Shown here piece by piece: positions 24,301 to 35,372 of a stretch of 57,500 bases of DNA. Positions within the stretch are counted from its first letter, which is position 1. The number at the start of each line of letters is the position of its first letter. The translations under genes were made by a program, and so were the position numbers. The notes beneath the pieces are model-generated. The model saw nothing but the letters and a program-made list of their open reading frames with translations, did no database searches and had not been told where the DNA came from. The DNA is from Neocallimastix lanati (nom. inval.) (Eukaryota > Neocallimastigomycota > Neocallimastigomycetes > Neocallimastigales > Neocallimastigaceae). The DNA is taken from positions 1,290,001-1,347,500 of the forward strand of contig JACVTC010000011.1 of assembly GCA_016946835.1 (NCBI GenBank), in the 5' to 3' direction.

Positions 24301-25082
24301 ATTAATTATAATCCATATCTTTTATTGGGCTTGTTTTAATGTAATAATTTTTATAAAATTTAATTCTGAGAAAATTATTGTTTTAAATAATTTAAATGAA
24401 TTAAAGTTAAAAACAAAATAAATTAATTATTTATTTTGTGAAAATTAAGTTTCAAAATTTAATCATGACTCTTTTTAACATTGTTTTTAAATCGAAAATA
24501 AATAAAGACTTAACTTCTAATATTAAAATAATAAATAGATAATAAATATACTTAATTTTAATTATTTAGTATTTAGTTTAATTAATAATTATATTTTTCT
24601 AGATTTAGCTATAGTTTATAAATTTATTATTTAATAAAATTCATTAGGATAGTTTTATATTAAAATATATGTAATTTAAATAAAATAATATATTATCAAT
24701 GTATTTAGGAAAAATATAAATAGAAGATACTTTTCACATTTTTTTTTCGATGTAATTATTATTGAACAAATAACTATTAAATATTAATAAAATATATTTT
24801 TAATAAAAAATTTTTTATAATAAAATAAAATTTATTGTGTTCTTTTGTTATTGTAATCTATTTTAGTGTTTCCTTTACAATACCAGACGAATCTCAAATC
24901 TAAGCTAAAACTATACTTGAAAAACATTTTTTTTTTTTTAAGTGTAAAATTTTGATATCATGAATATTTGTAATATTAAGTAAAACTAAAACTAACTAAA
25001 TATAATAATAAAACTTGATATTAATAATAAAATTTTAATAAGGATTTATTTTTAAAATAAAATATTTTCTAACTTGATTCAT
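24301..25082. other. A+T-rich DNA between two retroelement relics
   Basis: No coding similarity was found. It probably includes the unresolved 3' LTR of the chromovirus at 25083-28850, because the chromodomain ends at about 25083 on the minus strand and an LTR should follow. A less A/T-biased stretch sits at 24840-24930. Confidence 0.4.
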
Positions 25083-25239
25083 TAAATTGTTTGGGTAATT
25101 CTGGGCAATTTAAATTTGCTTCCGGTTCCCTTGATGCGTCTGATAATGGATAACCTTTCATTTAATTAAGTATTGAATTTTTCCATAATGTTTTCTTTTG
25201 TTAAGAATTTCTTCAATTTCATTTTTTTCTTCATTATTA
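25083..25239 (-). pseudogene. Chromodomain at the integrase C-terminus (one-base frameshift)
   Basis: VNNEEKNEIEEILNKRKHYG and KIQYLIK lead into the chromodomain. One base is missing where the family has a WKGYP motif, giving a stop. In the neighbouring frame the domain continues as KGYPLSDASREPEANLNCPE and ends near LPKQFNES at about 25083. Chromodomains of this kind direct integration to particular histone marks in fungal chromoviruses (family knowledge). Here the domain is a relic. Confidence 0.85.
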
Positions 25240-27080
25240 ACTCTAACTGGTGATGAAGGTTCTTGTTTTCTTCCAAAGGTATCTTTGTAGTAAAGTTCTA
25301 ATTCTGAAACATGTATAATAGGATGTAACCGGTGAAACATTTTCTAAAATTTTGTAAGAACCAAGCTTTCTTAATTTCAATTTCTTATTTCCATTATGAT
25401 TTATTAAAGAACTATTTATCTGTAAAGATTTAATAAAATCTTTAATAATTAATTATTACATAATTAATTAATGTAATAAAATTACATAAATTTATGATTT
25501 ACGTATATGAAAATTAATTATAAATTTATGTAAACTTTTCATAAAGGATAAATTATTATTTAAATAATTTTGGATAATAAATTTAATCTAAATAATTTAT
25601 TTAAGTTAGTTAATTTAGTTTATTTAAAATAGTTATTCTATTTAACTTAGTTTAGTTAGTTTAAAATACTTTAAAATTAATTTCGGAATAGTTTTAAATA
25701 GTTAAAATTAGTTTAAATAGTTTATAAAAATAGTTTTGAATTGTAAATATATAAACATTAGTATTAATAATATTTAAATAATAAATAAATAATAAATGAG
25801 TTTTTATTGAATTTAATTATTATTGTAAATAAATTGAAAGTTTATTGAATTAATTATTGTATAATTTTAGTTAATTTTTATTTAATAAAATTATTAATAA
25901 ATATTTTGTTTATAAATAAATAGTAATATATGTAAATTAGATAGAAATAATATATTATAATATAATCATGAAAAAATATAAATACATGTAAAATTCATTA
26001 TTTAAATCGATGTATTAGTTATTGACTATCAAATAGTTAATAACGAGAAGAGATTTATTTTTAAATTTAATAAAAGATTATTTATTAAAAAAGGAATTTT
26101 TTAATTTCGTGTTTAAAATATTTTGTGTATTTTGTTATTTGTAATCTGTTTCTTCCAAACTCTTTACATTATCCAAATTTTGCCATTTTCCTTAAATTTA
26201 TGTGGTTCAATCCTATGTCTGTTTGCGAATTTCTTTTGCTTTTCTGTTGCTTTCTTTAGATTTTCTTTAAGTTCCTTAGCTAACCCAGAAAGTTCTTTAG
26301 TAAATTCATTTGCACGAGGAACATCAGTATTACTTGGAATGCAAGTGAATATCTTGTTTTGTAACCATAATTTGCATAAAAAGGAGAATACTTTAATGAT
26401 TCTTGAACAGCATTGTTGTAACTAAATTCTGAAAGGTAAAGATAGTTGCTCCAATTATTACCTTTATAATTAACAAAGCATCTTAAGTATTGTTCAACAA
26501 CGGAGCTCACCCTCTCCGTTAAACTATTAGTTTGATGATGGAAAAGAGAAGAAAACTTTAAATCAATGTGAAAGATTTTGTAAATTGCATTCCAAAATTT
26601 AGAGGTAAATTGAGTACCTCTATCCGAAATAATTTCATGAGGTAATCCATAAAGTCGAAATATTTCTTTCATGAAGGCAAAAGCAGTTTCAGTAGTAGAA
26701 GGCACTTTATTGAAAGGATTGAAATGGCCCATTTTAGAAAAACGATCCACAACAACATAGATACATAGATACAAGTATAACTATTAGAGCTATGAAGATC
26801 AGTTATAAAATCCATAGAAATGAAGAACCAAGGTTTAGAAGGAACATCCAAAGGTTGATGAATACAATAAATTTTATGTCTAATATCTTTAGCACGACCA
26901 CATACTTCACATGAGCCAACATAATTTTTAACATCGGAAATGCAGAGAAGGCCACCAAAAATCACCAATAAATTAGAGAAATAGTTTTCTTAATACCATA
27001 ATAACCAGAAGAGGAAGAATCATGGCAAATATTAAGCACAAAAGAGCAATATTTAGAAGGAACATAAATTTTATCTTTAT
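25240..27080 (-). pseudogene. Ty3/gypsy integrase (broken, with internal A+T-rich insert)
   Basis: The H2C2 finger reads CHDSSSSGYYGIKKTISLIY near 26965-27030 and VGSCEVCGRAK near 26880-26925. The second His of the usual G-H-x-G is Tyr. The core then gives SMDFITDL, VVDRFSKMGHFNPF, ISDRGTQFTSKFW and TERVSSVVEQYLR, so the D, D and E positions are still present. The C-terminal arm (ELKENLKKATEKQKKFANRH) breaks off around 26110. It resumes at about 25400 with KLRKLGSYKILENVSPV and LHPIIHVSELELYYKDTFGR. The 25430-26095 block between them has no similarity to the family. Confidence 0.88.
25430..26095. repeat. A+T-rich insert in integrase with cryptic TTTAAATAGTTT-like repeats
   Basis: This block of about 0.65 kb separates two parts of integrase that should be nearly adjacent. 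From 25600 to 25740 it contains many degenerate copies of TAGTTTAAAATA-like motifs. No target-site duplication could be set with confidence because the edges are pure A/T. It could be a decayed solo LTR, a MITE, or local slippage expansion. Confidence 0.5.
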
Positions 27081-27319
27081 AAAGAAGATAACTGTTGCTA
27101 AGCTTAAAATACTAAATATTAGAAGGAGCATCTTGAGAAAAGTCAGAACCAAGGTAATTACAAATATTATGGTAGAATTCATTATATTTACATTCTTGAA
27201 GAATTTTTTCATTTAAAGAGGAAACAATGGAAGCAATAGCTGTGAAGATTTCAGTGCAAATAATTGAAAATGGAATATCAGAAGTGGAAAATTCATCAAT
27301 TAAAGCATTAATCAGGTCT

Positions 27320-27784
27320 TCTTGATAGGGCATCAGGTTTACCATTGGAAGAACAGGAACGATATTCAGTCTTGAAGTCAAAATCTGATAAGAAGAGAGA
27401 CCAACGGACAAGTCTTTGAATCATTTTTTCGAGTTTCATTTGATATAACAGATTTCGGTGATAAGAGTTGATAATAAAAGGATGAATTGTATCTTTTTAG
27501 AAAGTGTCACCAATTTTCTAAAGAGTCAATAATAACTGAAAGTTCCTTATCGTAAATTGGATAATTTCTTTCGACAGGGGAGAGAGATCTTAAATAAAAG
27601 ACAATTGGATGAACTTTATTATCTTTAGGAGTTTTTTAAGAAAGAACAGCACCAATTGCAAAATTACTATTGTCAGTTTCAACAGTGAAGGGTAGGTAGG
27701 TTACGATTAGGGTAAGCAAGAACCGGAAAAGAGGTGAATTTCGATTTAATATTATCGAAAGCTTCCTGAGTTTCAATTGATCAT
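27320..27784 (-). pseudogene. Ty3/gypsy RNase H (broken)
   Basis: Fragments in several frames follow the canonical order: IETQEAFDNIKSKFTSFPVL then AYPN at the start; a degraded middle where the first Asp-containing strand and the RKL motif should lie; and RWSLFLSDFDFKTEYRSC then SSNGKPDALSRRPD at the end, the linker that precedes integrase in chromoviruses. Stops and frame changes are spread through the middle. Confidence 0.8.
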
Positions 27785-28850
27785 ACGAATTTAATGTTCT
27801 TTCTTAAAAAGATGGTTAAGTAGATGAGCTGACTTGGCAAATCCAGGAATAAATCTTCTATAATAATTTGTGAGTCCAAGAATAGATTGTATTTTTTTAA
27901 CCCAAGTTGGAGTAGGCCATTCAAGAATTGAAGAAATCTTTTTAGGATCCATAAATATACCTGTAGCAGAAATACTATGTCCAAGGAAATCTAAGTAGGG
28001 AACAAAGAATTCACATCTTTTTAGTTTTGCAAAAAGACCAGCTTTACGAAGCTTTTTGAGAATTTCGATAACGTGTTCAAAGTGAGTAGACATATCTGGG
28101 GAGAAGAATAGAATATCATCGATAGAACATTAGACATACGTACCAAGAATATCTTCGTATACATCATTAATGAAGTGTTGGAAAACAGCTAGAGCATTTT
28201 TTAGTCCAAAAGGCATAACCAAATATTCAAAATGACCGTACTTGCAGGTAAAAGCTGTTTTATACTCGGCTCCTTCTTTGATTCGTACTAGATTATATAC
28301 AGAACAAAGATCGAGCTTTTAAAATACTTTATCTTTACCTAAATGTTCGAGCATGTCATTGATAAGTAGTAATGGATATGAGTCCCGAATTGTTATTTCG
28401 TTAAGTTTTCTGTAGTCAACAATCATACGTAATTCACCATTCTTCTTATAAACGAAAAATACAGGAGCATCAGCAGGAGATTTAAATTTACGAACAAAGC
28501 CTTTTGAGAGATTTTCATCAAAATATTCTTTAAGAGCTTTAGATTCAGCATCAATAATAAAGGACAGAGTCATAATAAAGGATAGAATTAGGCTTAAACT
28601 TCATCTCACAGTCATACTGTCTATGCGGTGGTAATATGTTTGCAAATCCTTCATTGAAAACATCCTTATAAGGTTGAAGTATAGTAGGAAATAATTTTAA
28701 TATTTTATCAACAGTAGCAGGTTCCTTTTCTTTACTAGAAGAAGCAGTTGTAGGAGAAGAAATATGAGCTGTAAAAGAACTTGAAGTTAGTAAACAATTT
28801 GAAATACATTGACTAGACTTAAAAGATAGTTCTTTAGAGTTTCGTTTTAA
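27785..28850 (-). pseudogene. Ty3/gypsy reverse transcriptase (inactivated)
   Basis: Reading down from about 28850, a Ser/Thr-rich lead-in passes into PYKDVFNEGFANILPPHRQY, the conserved start of RT. An 18-bp local duplication around 28558-28594 (repeats of ATAATAAAGGA) coincides with a frameshift, after which FKSPADAPVFFVYKKNGELR and MIVDYRKLNE follow. In the catalytic block near 28105-28135 a stop precedes CSIDDILFFSPDM, so the expected Tyr of the Y-x-D-D motif is Ser. The thumb region is well kept: KLKRCEFF, VPYLDFLGHSISATGI and LGLTNYYRRFIPGFAK. The enzyme cannot be active. Confidence 0.9.
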
Positions 28851-29400
28851 ATATAATTAATTAATTATAAGATATAATAAATAAAATAGAAATATTAAAA
28901 AAAAAAATAATGAAATTAATATTATTATTAATGTTAATTTTTCTTTGATAATGGTTTGTTTAATAAATTATTAACTTTAACAAAAAATATATTATTATGA
29001 GAAAAAACATATTATTTTACTTTTTTAAATAAAATAAATATATAATAAAGTGATTTTTGAAATCATTAGTACGACATAATTATAACATTTTAAATATCTT
29101 TCATAATAATATTTAACTTTAATAATGTTAATATAATAGTTTTTAAAATAAATACATAAATGAATTTTTTTATTTTTAAGATTGGGATTAACAAGAGGGG
29201 AGGACAGTAGATCCTTCAATCTCTCCCTTAAACATATCAGAATTTCATTAGATTCTTTGCTATATTTTTTTGGAGTCAACGCGGAACTCTCCCTAAGTAA
29301 AACTAATATAAAAAGATATTTCCTATGTATCGCTTTATACGATAGATATCTTCTCAGTGATCTCTTGAACCAATAATAAAACTATAATAATAAAATTTAA
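28851..29400. other. Element-flanking region with a less A/T-rich segment of unknown origin
   Basis: The 28985-29100 part resembles 19441-19590 (shared blocks include TTTTTGAAATC and AGTAC at the same spacing), so it belongs to a dispersed repeat and may be LTR-derived. The 29180-29380 segment has noticeably more G and C and short open frames on both strands (plus 29182-29376; minus 29025-29279). Neither translation resembles a family I know. It may be a decayed Gag or LTR segment of the adjacent chromovirus. Confidence 0.4.
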
Positions 29401-29659
29401 CTGTTAATATGTCAATATATATATATATATATTTTTTTTTTTTTTATTACCAAACAAATAATAGGATAAATTCAAAATAAGAGGCAAATATAATAAAATT
29501 TTTTTAAATAAAATTATATTAATTTTAATAATTAATATTATAAACTTTATCTATTATAATAAAGTATTAACAATATACATAAAAAATATTACCTTAATTA
29601 TAAGGTCTGTGTAAAATTATAAAATTATACCCTCATAATTTCCTAATAATTTTTATAAG

Positions 29660-29670
29660 CATTCAAATAA

Positions 29671-29733
<63 letters not shown>

Positions 29734-29820
29734 AAATAAATAAATAAGTAAATAAATAAGTAAATAATAAATAAATAAAAAAACGAATAATAAATTAAAA
29801 ATAAATAAATAAAAATAATT
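29660..29820 (+). repeat. AAAT tetranucleotide microsatellite
   Basis: (AAAT)n, initially pure and then interrupted by AAGT and AATAAAT variants. The minus-strand frame across it codes only for FIYL-type repeats. Confidence 0.9.
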
Positions 29821-29856
29821 GTAAACTGGATATTCCATATTTGTTTAAAGTTTACA

Positions 29857-29900
<44 letters not shown>

Positions 29901-30137
29901 TTTTATTTTTTATTGTACATATTGAATAAAGAAATTTAATTTTAATAATTACATAAAAGAATATTTATAAATATATTTTAATTATAAGGAATTTATTAAA
30001 TGTTAATTATTGATGAAAAATTTACATACATACATATATATATTAAAAATCAAAATACACTTTAAAGGGAAAATATTTGTTATAAATTAAAATTTCCATT
30101 AAATTGTATATTTTTATTGCTTAATTCTATTATTATA

Positions 30138-30173
<36 letters not shown>

Positions 30174-30283
30174 TTGGAATATATAAAAGTAAAAAAATAT
30201 ATGAAAAAATAAAAGAAAGAAAAAGGAAAAGGATAATTTTTTTTTGTGCAAAAATAAATTAAAATTATTATTAATAATTAAAA
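29821..30283. promoter_or_regulatory. Upstream region of the HFI1/ADA1-like gene
   Basis: It contains a T run of about 38 (29861-29898), an ATT microsatellite at about 30129-30172 and an A-rich leader before the start codon. No specific factor-binding site can be named. Long poly(dA:dT) tracts are known to exclude nucleosomes in fungi, so a promoter role for the T run is plausible but inferred. Confidence 0.35.
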
Positions 30284-31659
30284 ATGATACTATCAACTCC
30301 TCCATATTCATCAAACAATCAAAATGATATTAATTCAATTAATATAAAAATAAATACATCAGAATCACCTCAAACTCCTTTGAAGAGAAAGGATACATTA
30401 CAAATAAAACAGAAACTTACAGAAGTTTTAGGTTCAAATAGTAATGAATATTGGAATTGTTTGAAAAATTATTTAACAGGAAAATTATCAAAAAATGAAT
30501 TTGATAAATCCATCAAAAATTTAATAGGAGATCAACGTAATTATATTATAATATTATTATATTTATTGTTATTATACATATTATATATATTATGTTATAT
30601 ATTATAAAATCCATATTAATTTATATAAATATATATATATATATTTTATTTTAATGTATTTTTTTTTTTTTATTATTTTTAATTTTTATTGATTTCTTGA
30701 ATCTGTAATTGAAATTTACAATTAAATTTAAAAGTTTCACTCCATAATTCATTAATTTATTCAATTATTTATAATTCACAAAAAAATATTTTACCTCGCG
30801 AGGGAAGTTCACAACTTTTATCATCAGTAAATTCGGATGGAAAAGATAATAATTCACTTAAAAGAAAGAATAAATTTAAGAAATCAAATTCTTTGAATAA
30901 GCGATTAAAAATAAAGGAAGAGTTTATGTCTTTAGAAAAAATAGATAGAGATAAAATTAGGGGATTAGTTAAGGTATAATTTTATATAAAAATTTATTAT
31001 GATTTTGTTTTTATAATGTGAATGTTACTTTAAATTTGAAATTCGACATTTAAAATTTGTTAGATTAAGTATTAATATTTATTAAAATATTAAATATTTT
31101 ATATTTGTTATGATATTTTATTATTATTATTATTATTATTATTTTCTTATAATATTATATGATAATAAACCAAAATTATTCAATTAAATTTTTAAATTAA
31201 AATGAAATAATTCATCCAATTTCATTATTATAATATAGAAATATCCTGAACCAAAAACTAAAATGCCAACATTTTCTTCACATTATATACAAAATAAACC
31301 TACAAAAGGTATTTATTTTTTTTTAAAATAATTATTTATATAATTCAATAATAATAATAATAATAATAATAATTTATGAGTAAGATTTAAATTATTAGAA
31401 TAAAAATATTAAAATTGATTCTTTATATTTATTAAATATTAATATTAATTCTTCATAATTTATTATTTTTATTATTATAATTATTATTTTTTTAAATAAA
31501 GAAATTCCTCCATCGTTTAAAGATTTACAAGATATTCCAGGAATGAATGATAACTTACTTAAAGAAAGAATAGAATTTGTTGCTTCTTTAGAAGGAATAA
31601 ACGGTATAACGGATGAAGCGCTTGTGTTAATGAATTATGCTTTAAGAGTAATGATTTAA

Positions 31660-31691
<32 letters not shown>

Positions 31692-34051
31692 TATATTTAA
31701 GTTATTATTCTCCTGATATATTTATATTCATAATAATAAAACATATTTCAATTGAATTTAATTATTCTATTTTTATTTTTATTTATTTATTATTATTTCT
31801 CTCTTTTTTTCTTTTTCTTTTATTTGCTATTTATTTATAAATTTAAATATTAAAATAATTATTTATTATTATAAATTTTTTTTTATATATTTTCATTTTG
31901 TTTTTCTTAGAGTAAATTAAAGGGAATTATTGAAAATTGCTTAGCCAGAAGAATTAAAAATGAGAATGCATTGGAAACACCAACTACACCAGTTATGCAA
32001 TTTAGACCTAGACCTACATATGAATCTAATAACCAAATAAATCAACAACCATTACCTCAAATCACAATTACTGATACAACAGAAATTCCTATAAATTCAA
32101 GTATGTTACCTATACATATTTTTTTTTAAGTTTTTGTATCGGAATATATAATAATTTTATTAATTTTAAATATATTATAATTATGTAATATAATTATTAT
32201 TCTTTTCCTATATTATATATTATATATCTTATTTTATGTTATCATCATCATCAACATCAACATCATTTTTATTTTATTATTATATTATTTATATATTATA
32301 TATTTTATTTTATTATCATTATCCTATATTATTATCGTTATTATCATTTTATTATTATATCATTATCATTCTATTATTATTATTATATTATTATTATATT
32401 ATTATTATTATTATCATTATTATTATATTATTATTATATTATTATTATATTATTATTATTATTATCATTATTATTATTATTATCATTTTACAACTATATT
32501 ATTGTCATTATTATCATTTTATTACTATATTATTATCATTATTTACATATTGAAGGTAATAATGAAAACACTAATTCAAATATAAATAATAATTTAATAA
32601 GTACTTCTATTAAAACGGAAAATAAAAGTTCAGATATTAATAATAAAATTTTATCAGCAACATCTGCTACAACTACAAATAATAATGAAATATTAACATC
32701 AATTAATAATTCCTCACAAGATACAAATTCGTTAAATAAATCCTCAAATGAACAAAAAGATTCGAATTCATTAAGTAATACTCAAGATAGTAATGAAAAG
32801 AAATTAGATACCACAACCCAAAATAATAATGAAAAGAAATTAGATACCACAACTCAAGATAATAAACTCATAATTAATTCTAATAATACGGCATATCAAT
32901 CATCAGTAACCAATGCAATAACTACACCTACAAAACTTTCTACTAATAATAGTAATACTAAGGGTTCTATACCATCACTAAAAAATAAAATTTTACAAGT
33001 AAAAGCTTCACTACAAAAAAAATTAAAGGAAGAAGGCCAAAATACTACAGTAAAAGTTATGCATTCTATGAAGCCTGGTACATTATTGTGTGAAAGAGGT
33101 GGTTTTATTGAAGTTTCTAAAGAACTTTCTAATGGTGTAAAACCAAATTCTTCTATATCCGTTGAGAAATTAGATACCTTACCATTACCTAATATAATTT
33201 CTAATAATCGAAAACCAAAAAATCGTATGGAAGAATTGTATAAAATTTATTCAAAAGGATCATTGGAAACAATTAAAGAAAGTGAAGATGAATCTACAAC
33301 TACTCCATCAATCAATACTAATAAATTAACTTCAACAACAACTAATTCCATTAATAATCATAATGCTACTACTTCTAGTAATTTAAATTCTAATCTTCCA
33401 TCTTCTTCAAATGTTTCATTATTAAAAGAAGTTAAAAATGAAATTGATGAAAACGAAGGAGGATTTAATAGTACTGTTAATAAAGATGATGATTTATTTA
33501 ATATGCTTATTTCTTCAAGTGATATTCTTAGTTTTGATAAAACAAATGATATTTTCCATACTCCTTTAATCAATACAACAACAACAACAGCAGCAGCACA
33601 AGCAGTGTCGACAACTTCAACAACAACAACAACACCTTCACTTTCATCTGCTATTGTTTCAACAACTCCTAATCCTACTCATTCTCTTACTTCTACTACT
33701 AGTTCACAACTACCATTTAATTCAACAGATAAAATTAATAGAAAGGAAACTTCTCAAATAGGTAGCACTTCTTCAGGGTCATTATCTATTTCAACAACAA
33801 TTAATAAAACAAATACTTATTACCGGTCTTCTCTTGGTGATAAGGAAAATGATAATGATATTGATGAAGTCTTTTCAGAATTTGATGTTGATGCTAATCT
33901 TTCTCAACGACATTTAATTTCTCTTAATGAAATTCTTTTTGCGCATGAAATTAATCCTCAACATATTTTTGATAATTCATCCTATTCTTCAGAATTATTA
34001 GAAAATTTGATTTGTGTATTGGCTGAAAATGATCATTCTGTTATTGAATAG
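30284..34051 (+). CDS. HFI1: SAGA complex subunit of the Ada1/Hfi1 (TADA1) family
   Basis: Six exons join into a continuous frame of 797 residues: 30284-30536, 30735-30973, 31239-31308, 31502-31647, 31911-32100 and 32556-34051, all with GT..AG introns. Residues about 38-105 (LTEVLGSNSNEYWNCLKNYL, then TGKLSKNEFDKSI and LHNSLIYSIIYNSQ across the first junction) match the conserved N-terminal signature of Ada1. Residues about 190-255 (PPSFKDLQDIPGMNDNLLKE to GITDEALVLMNYALR, then SKLKGIIENCL) match its second block, where the family carries a histone-fold-like segment. The rest is Asn/Ser/Thr-rich and probably disordered. It includes a 12-residue tandem duplication (NEKKLDTTTQ, about residue 378) and Thr/Ala tracts near 640. 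It ends in a less biased block, FDVDANLSQRHLISLNEILF. The role as scaffold for the SAGA histone-acetylation coactivator in the nucleus comes from the family. Confidence 0.85.
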
Positions 34052-34413
34052 TAAAAACAACAACAACAGCAAAAAATAAAAAAAAAAAAAAAAAAAAGGA
34101 AAACAACAACAATGATGATAATAATTTAATTTAATCAATAAATAATTTTCAAAAAAATAATTTTATTTTAAAAAATAAATTGATATAATAATATTAATTA
34201 AACAAGTGAACATTAATCAAAAACCAAATCAGAATTGAAGTCAGAATTAATTTATAAGAAAAAAATAATAAAAAAAATTTTTATTTCAATTTTTATATTT
34301 ATTTTTTTTTATTATATATATATTATATTATATTCAAACGCATATTCTTATTCACAATTTCATTCCTTAATTTATACAACCAATTTAAATTACCAAATAA
34401 TGATTATTTATTT

Positions 34414-34446
<33 letters not shown>

Positions 34447-35321
34447 CAAAAAATTAAAAAAAAAAAAAAAAAAAAGTAAATGGATGAAATATTTAATTTA
34501 ATTTTTCTTTTTCTTTTTGATTTTATTTTATATATGTTATTTTTAATATTTTATTTTTAATTTTATTAAATATGTATATTTTATTTTATTAACAATATAT
34601 ATTATAAGATTTTTTTACATACTTTTTTAATATAAAAAAAAAATATTGAACAAAGAGAATTTTTTTTAATTTATATTTATTTATTAAATTATATTTATAT
34701 TTATATTATTATTATTTTTTTTATAATAATTTTTATTTTATTTATAAAAAAATTTTCTTTATTATAAAACTTGTTTTATTTTTTAATTTTATTATTGAAA
34801 AAGAAAGTTTTCTTTTTATATAAATGTTTTATTTAATTATATTATTGTTAATTTTATTTTACTTTTTATTTTTTTTTTTTTTAAATAAATTCTTGATAAA
34901 AAAAATTTCAAGAAATACATTATACCATTCATATTAAAAATATAAATAAATAAAATTTACATTATAAATAAAAAGAAAAATATATATATATATAAAAGAA
35001 AAATATAATCATTAGTATAAAATTTTTACAATTAAAGAATTTGAAAATAACATAAATAATATATATATATTTTTTTTACTTCTATTAAATAAATGTATTA
35101 ATAATTATTTTTTTATTCTTATTTTTATTTTAATTTTAATTTTTATTTTTATTTTTTTTTTAAAATTTTAATAAATATTAGAATATATTAATAGTAATTG
35201 AAATATATATTATATATAATCCAATTAAATTTTTGTATTTTTTTTGTATTTTTTTTTATTATTTTTTTATTTTTTTAATAAATACTGAAAATTATTTATT
35301 TTATATATTATAGTTAATCCA

Positions 35322-35360
<39 letters not shown>

Positions 35361-35372
35361 TTGTTATACAAA
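34052..35372. other. Intergenic: HFI1 3' flank and promoter region of the CoA-binding gene
   Basis: It is a stretch of A/T runs with no gene. T-then-A palindromic homopolymer blocks lie at about 34419-34475 and 35322-35360; the latter ends 12 bp before the next start codon. The frames at 34235-34501 (plus) and 35267-35515 (minus) are low in complexity or antisense shadows. Confidence 0.55.

Larger units (their letters stand above)
25083..28850 (-). mobile_element. Decayed Ty3/gypsy chromovirus pol region
   Basis: Minus-strand fragments in the order RT, RNase H, integrase, chromodomain define a Ty3/gypsy chromovirus of the fungal type. Gag and protease are not seen: recognisable sequence begins about 28850. 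At least five frame changes, several stops, a damaged RT active site and a block of about 0.65 kb of foreign-looking A+T DNA inside the integrase show it is dead. Base composition is clearly less A/T-rich than the surroundings. The 3' LTR is unresolved. A possible 5' LTR remnant is suggested by a dispersed repeat at 28985-29100. Confidence 0.92.

Noticed and set aside
26123-26425. 100-residue plus-strand frame
   Set aside because: It is antisense to the integrase fragment on the minus strand, which has clear family motifs.
29350-29376. GGTTCAAGA on the minus strand as a tRNA B box
   Set aside because: No A box at suitable distance and no cloverleaf could be drawn around it.
32236-32553. 105-residue frame rich in Ile/Leu/Tyr
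   Set aside because: It lies wholly within intron 5 of the HFI1-like gene and is made of TTA/ATC trinucleotide repeats.
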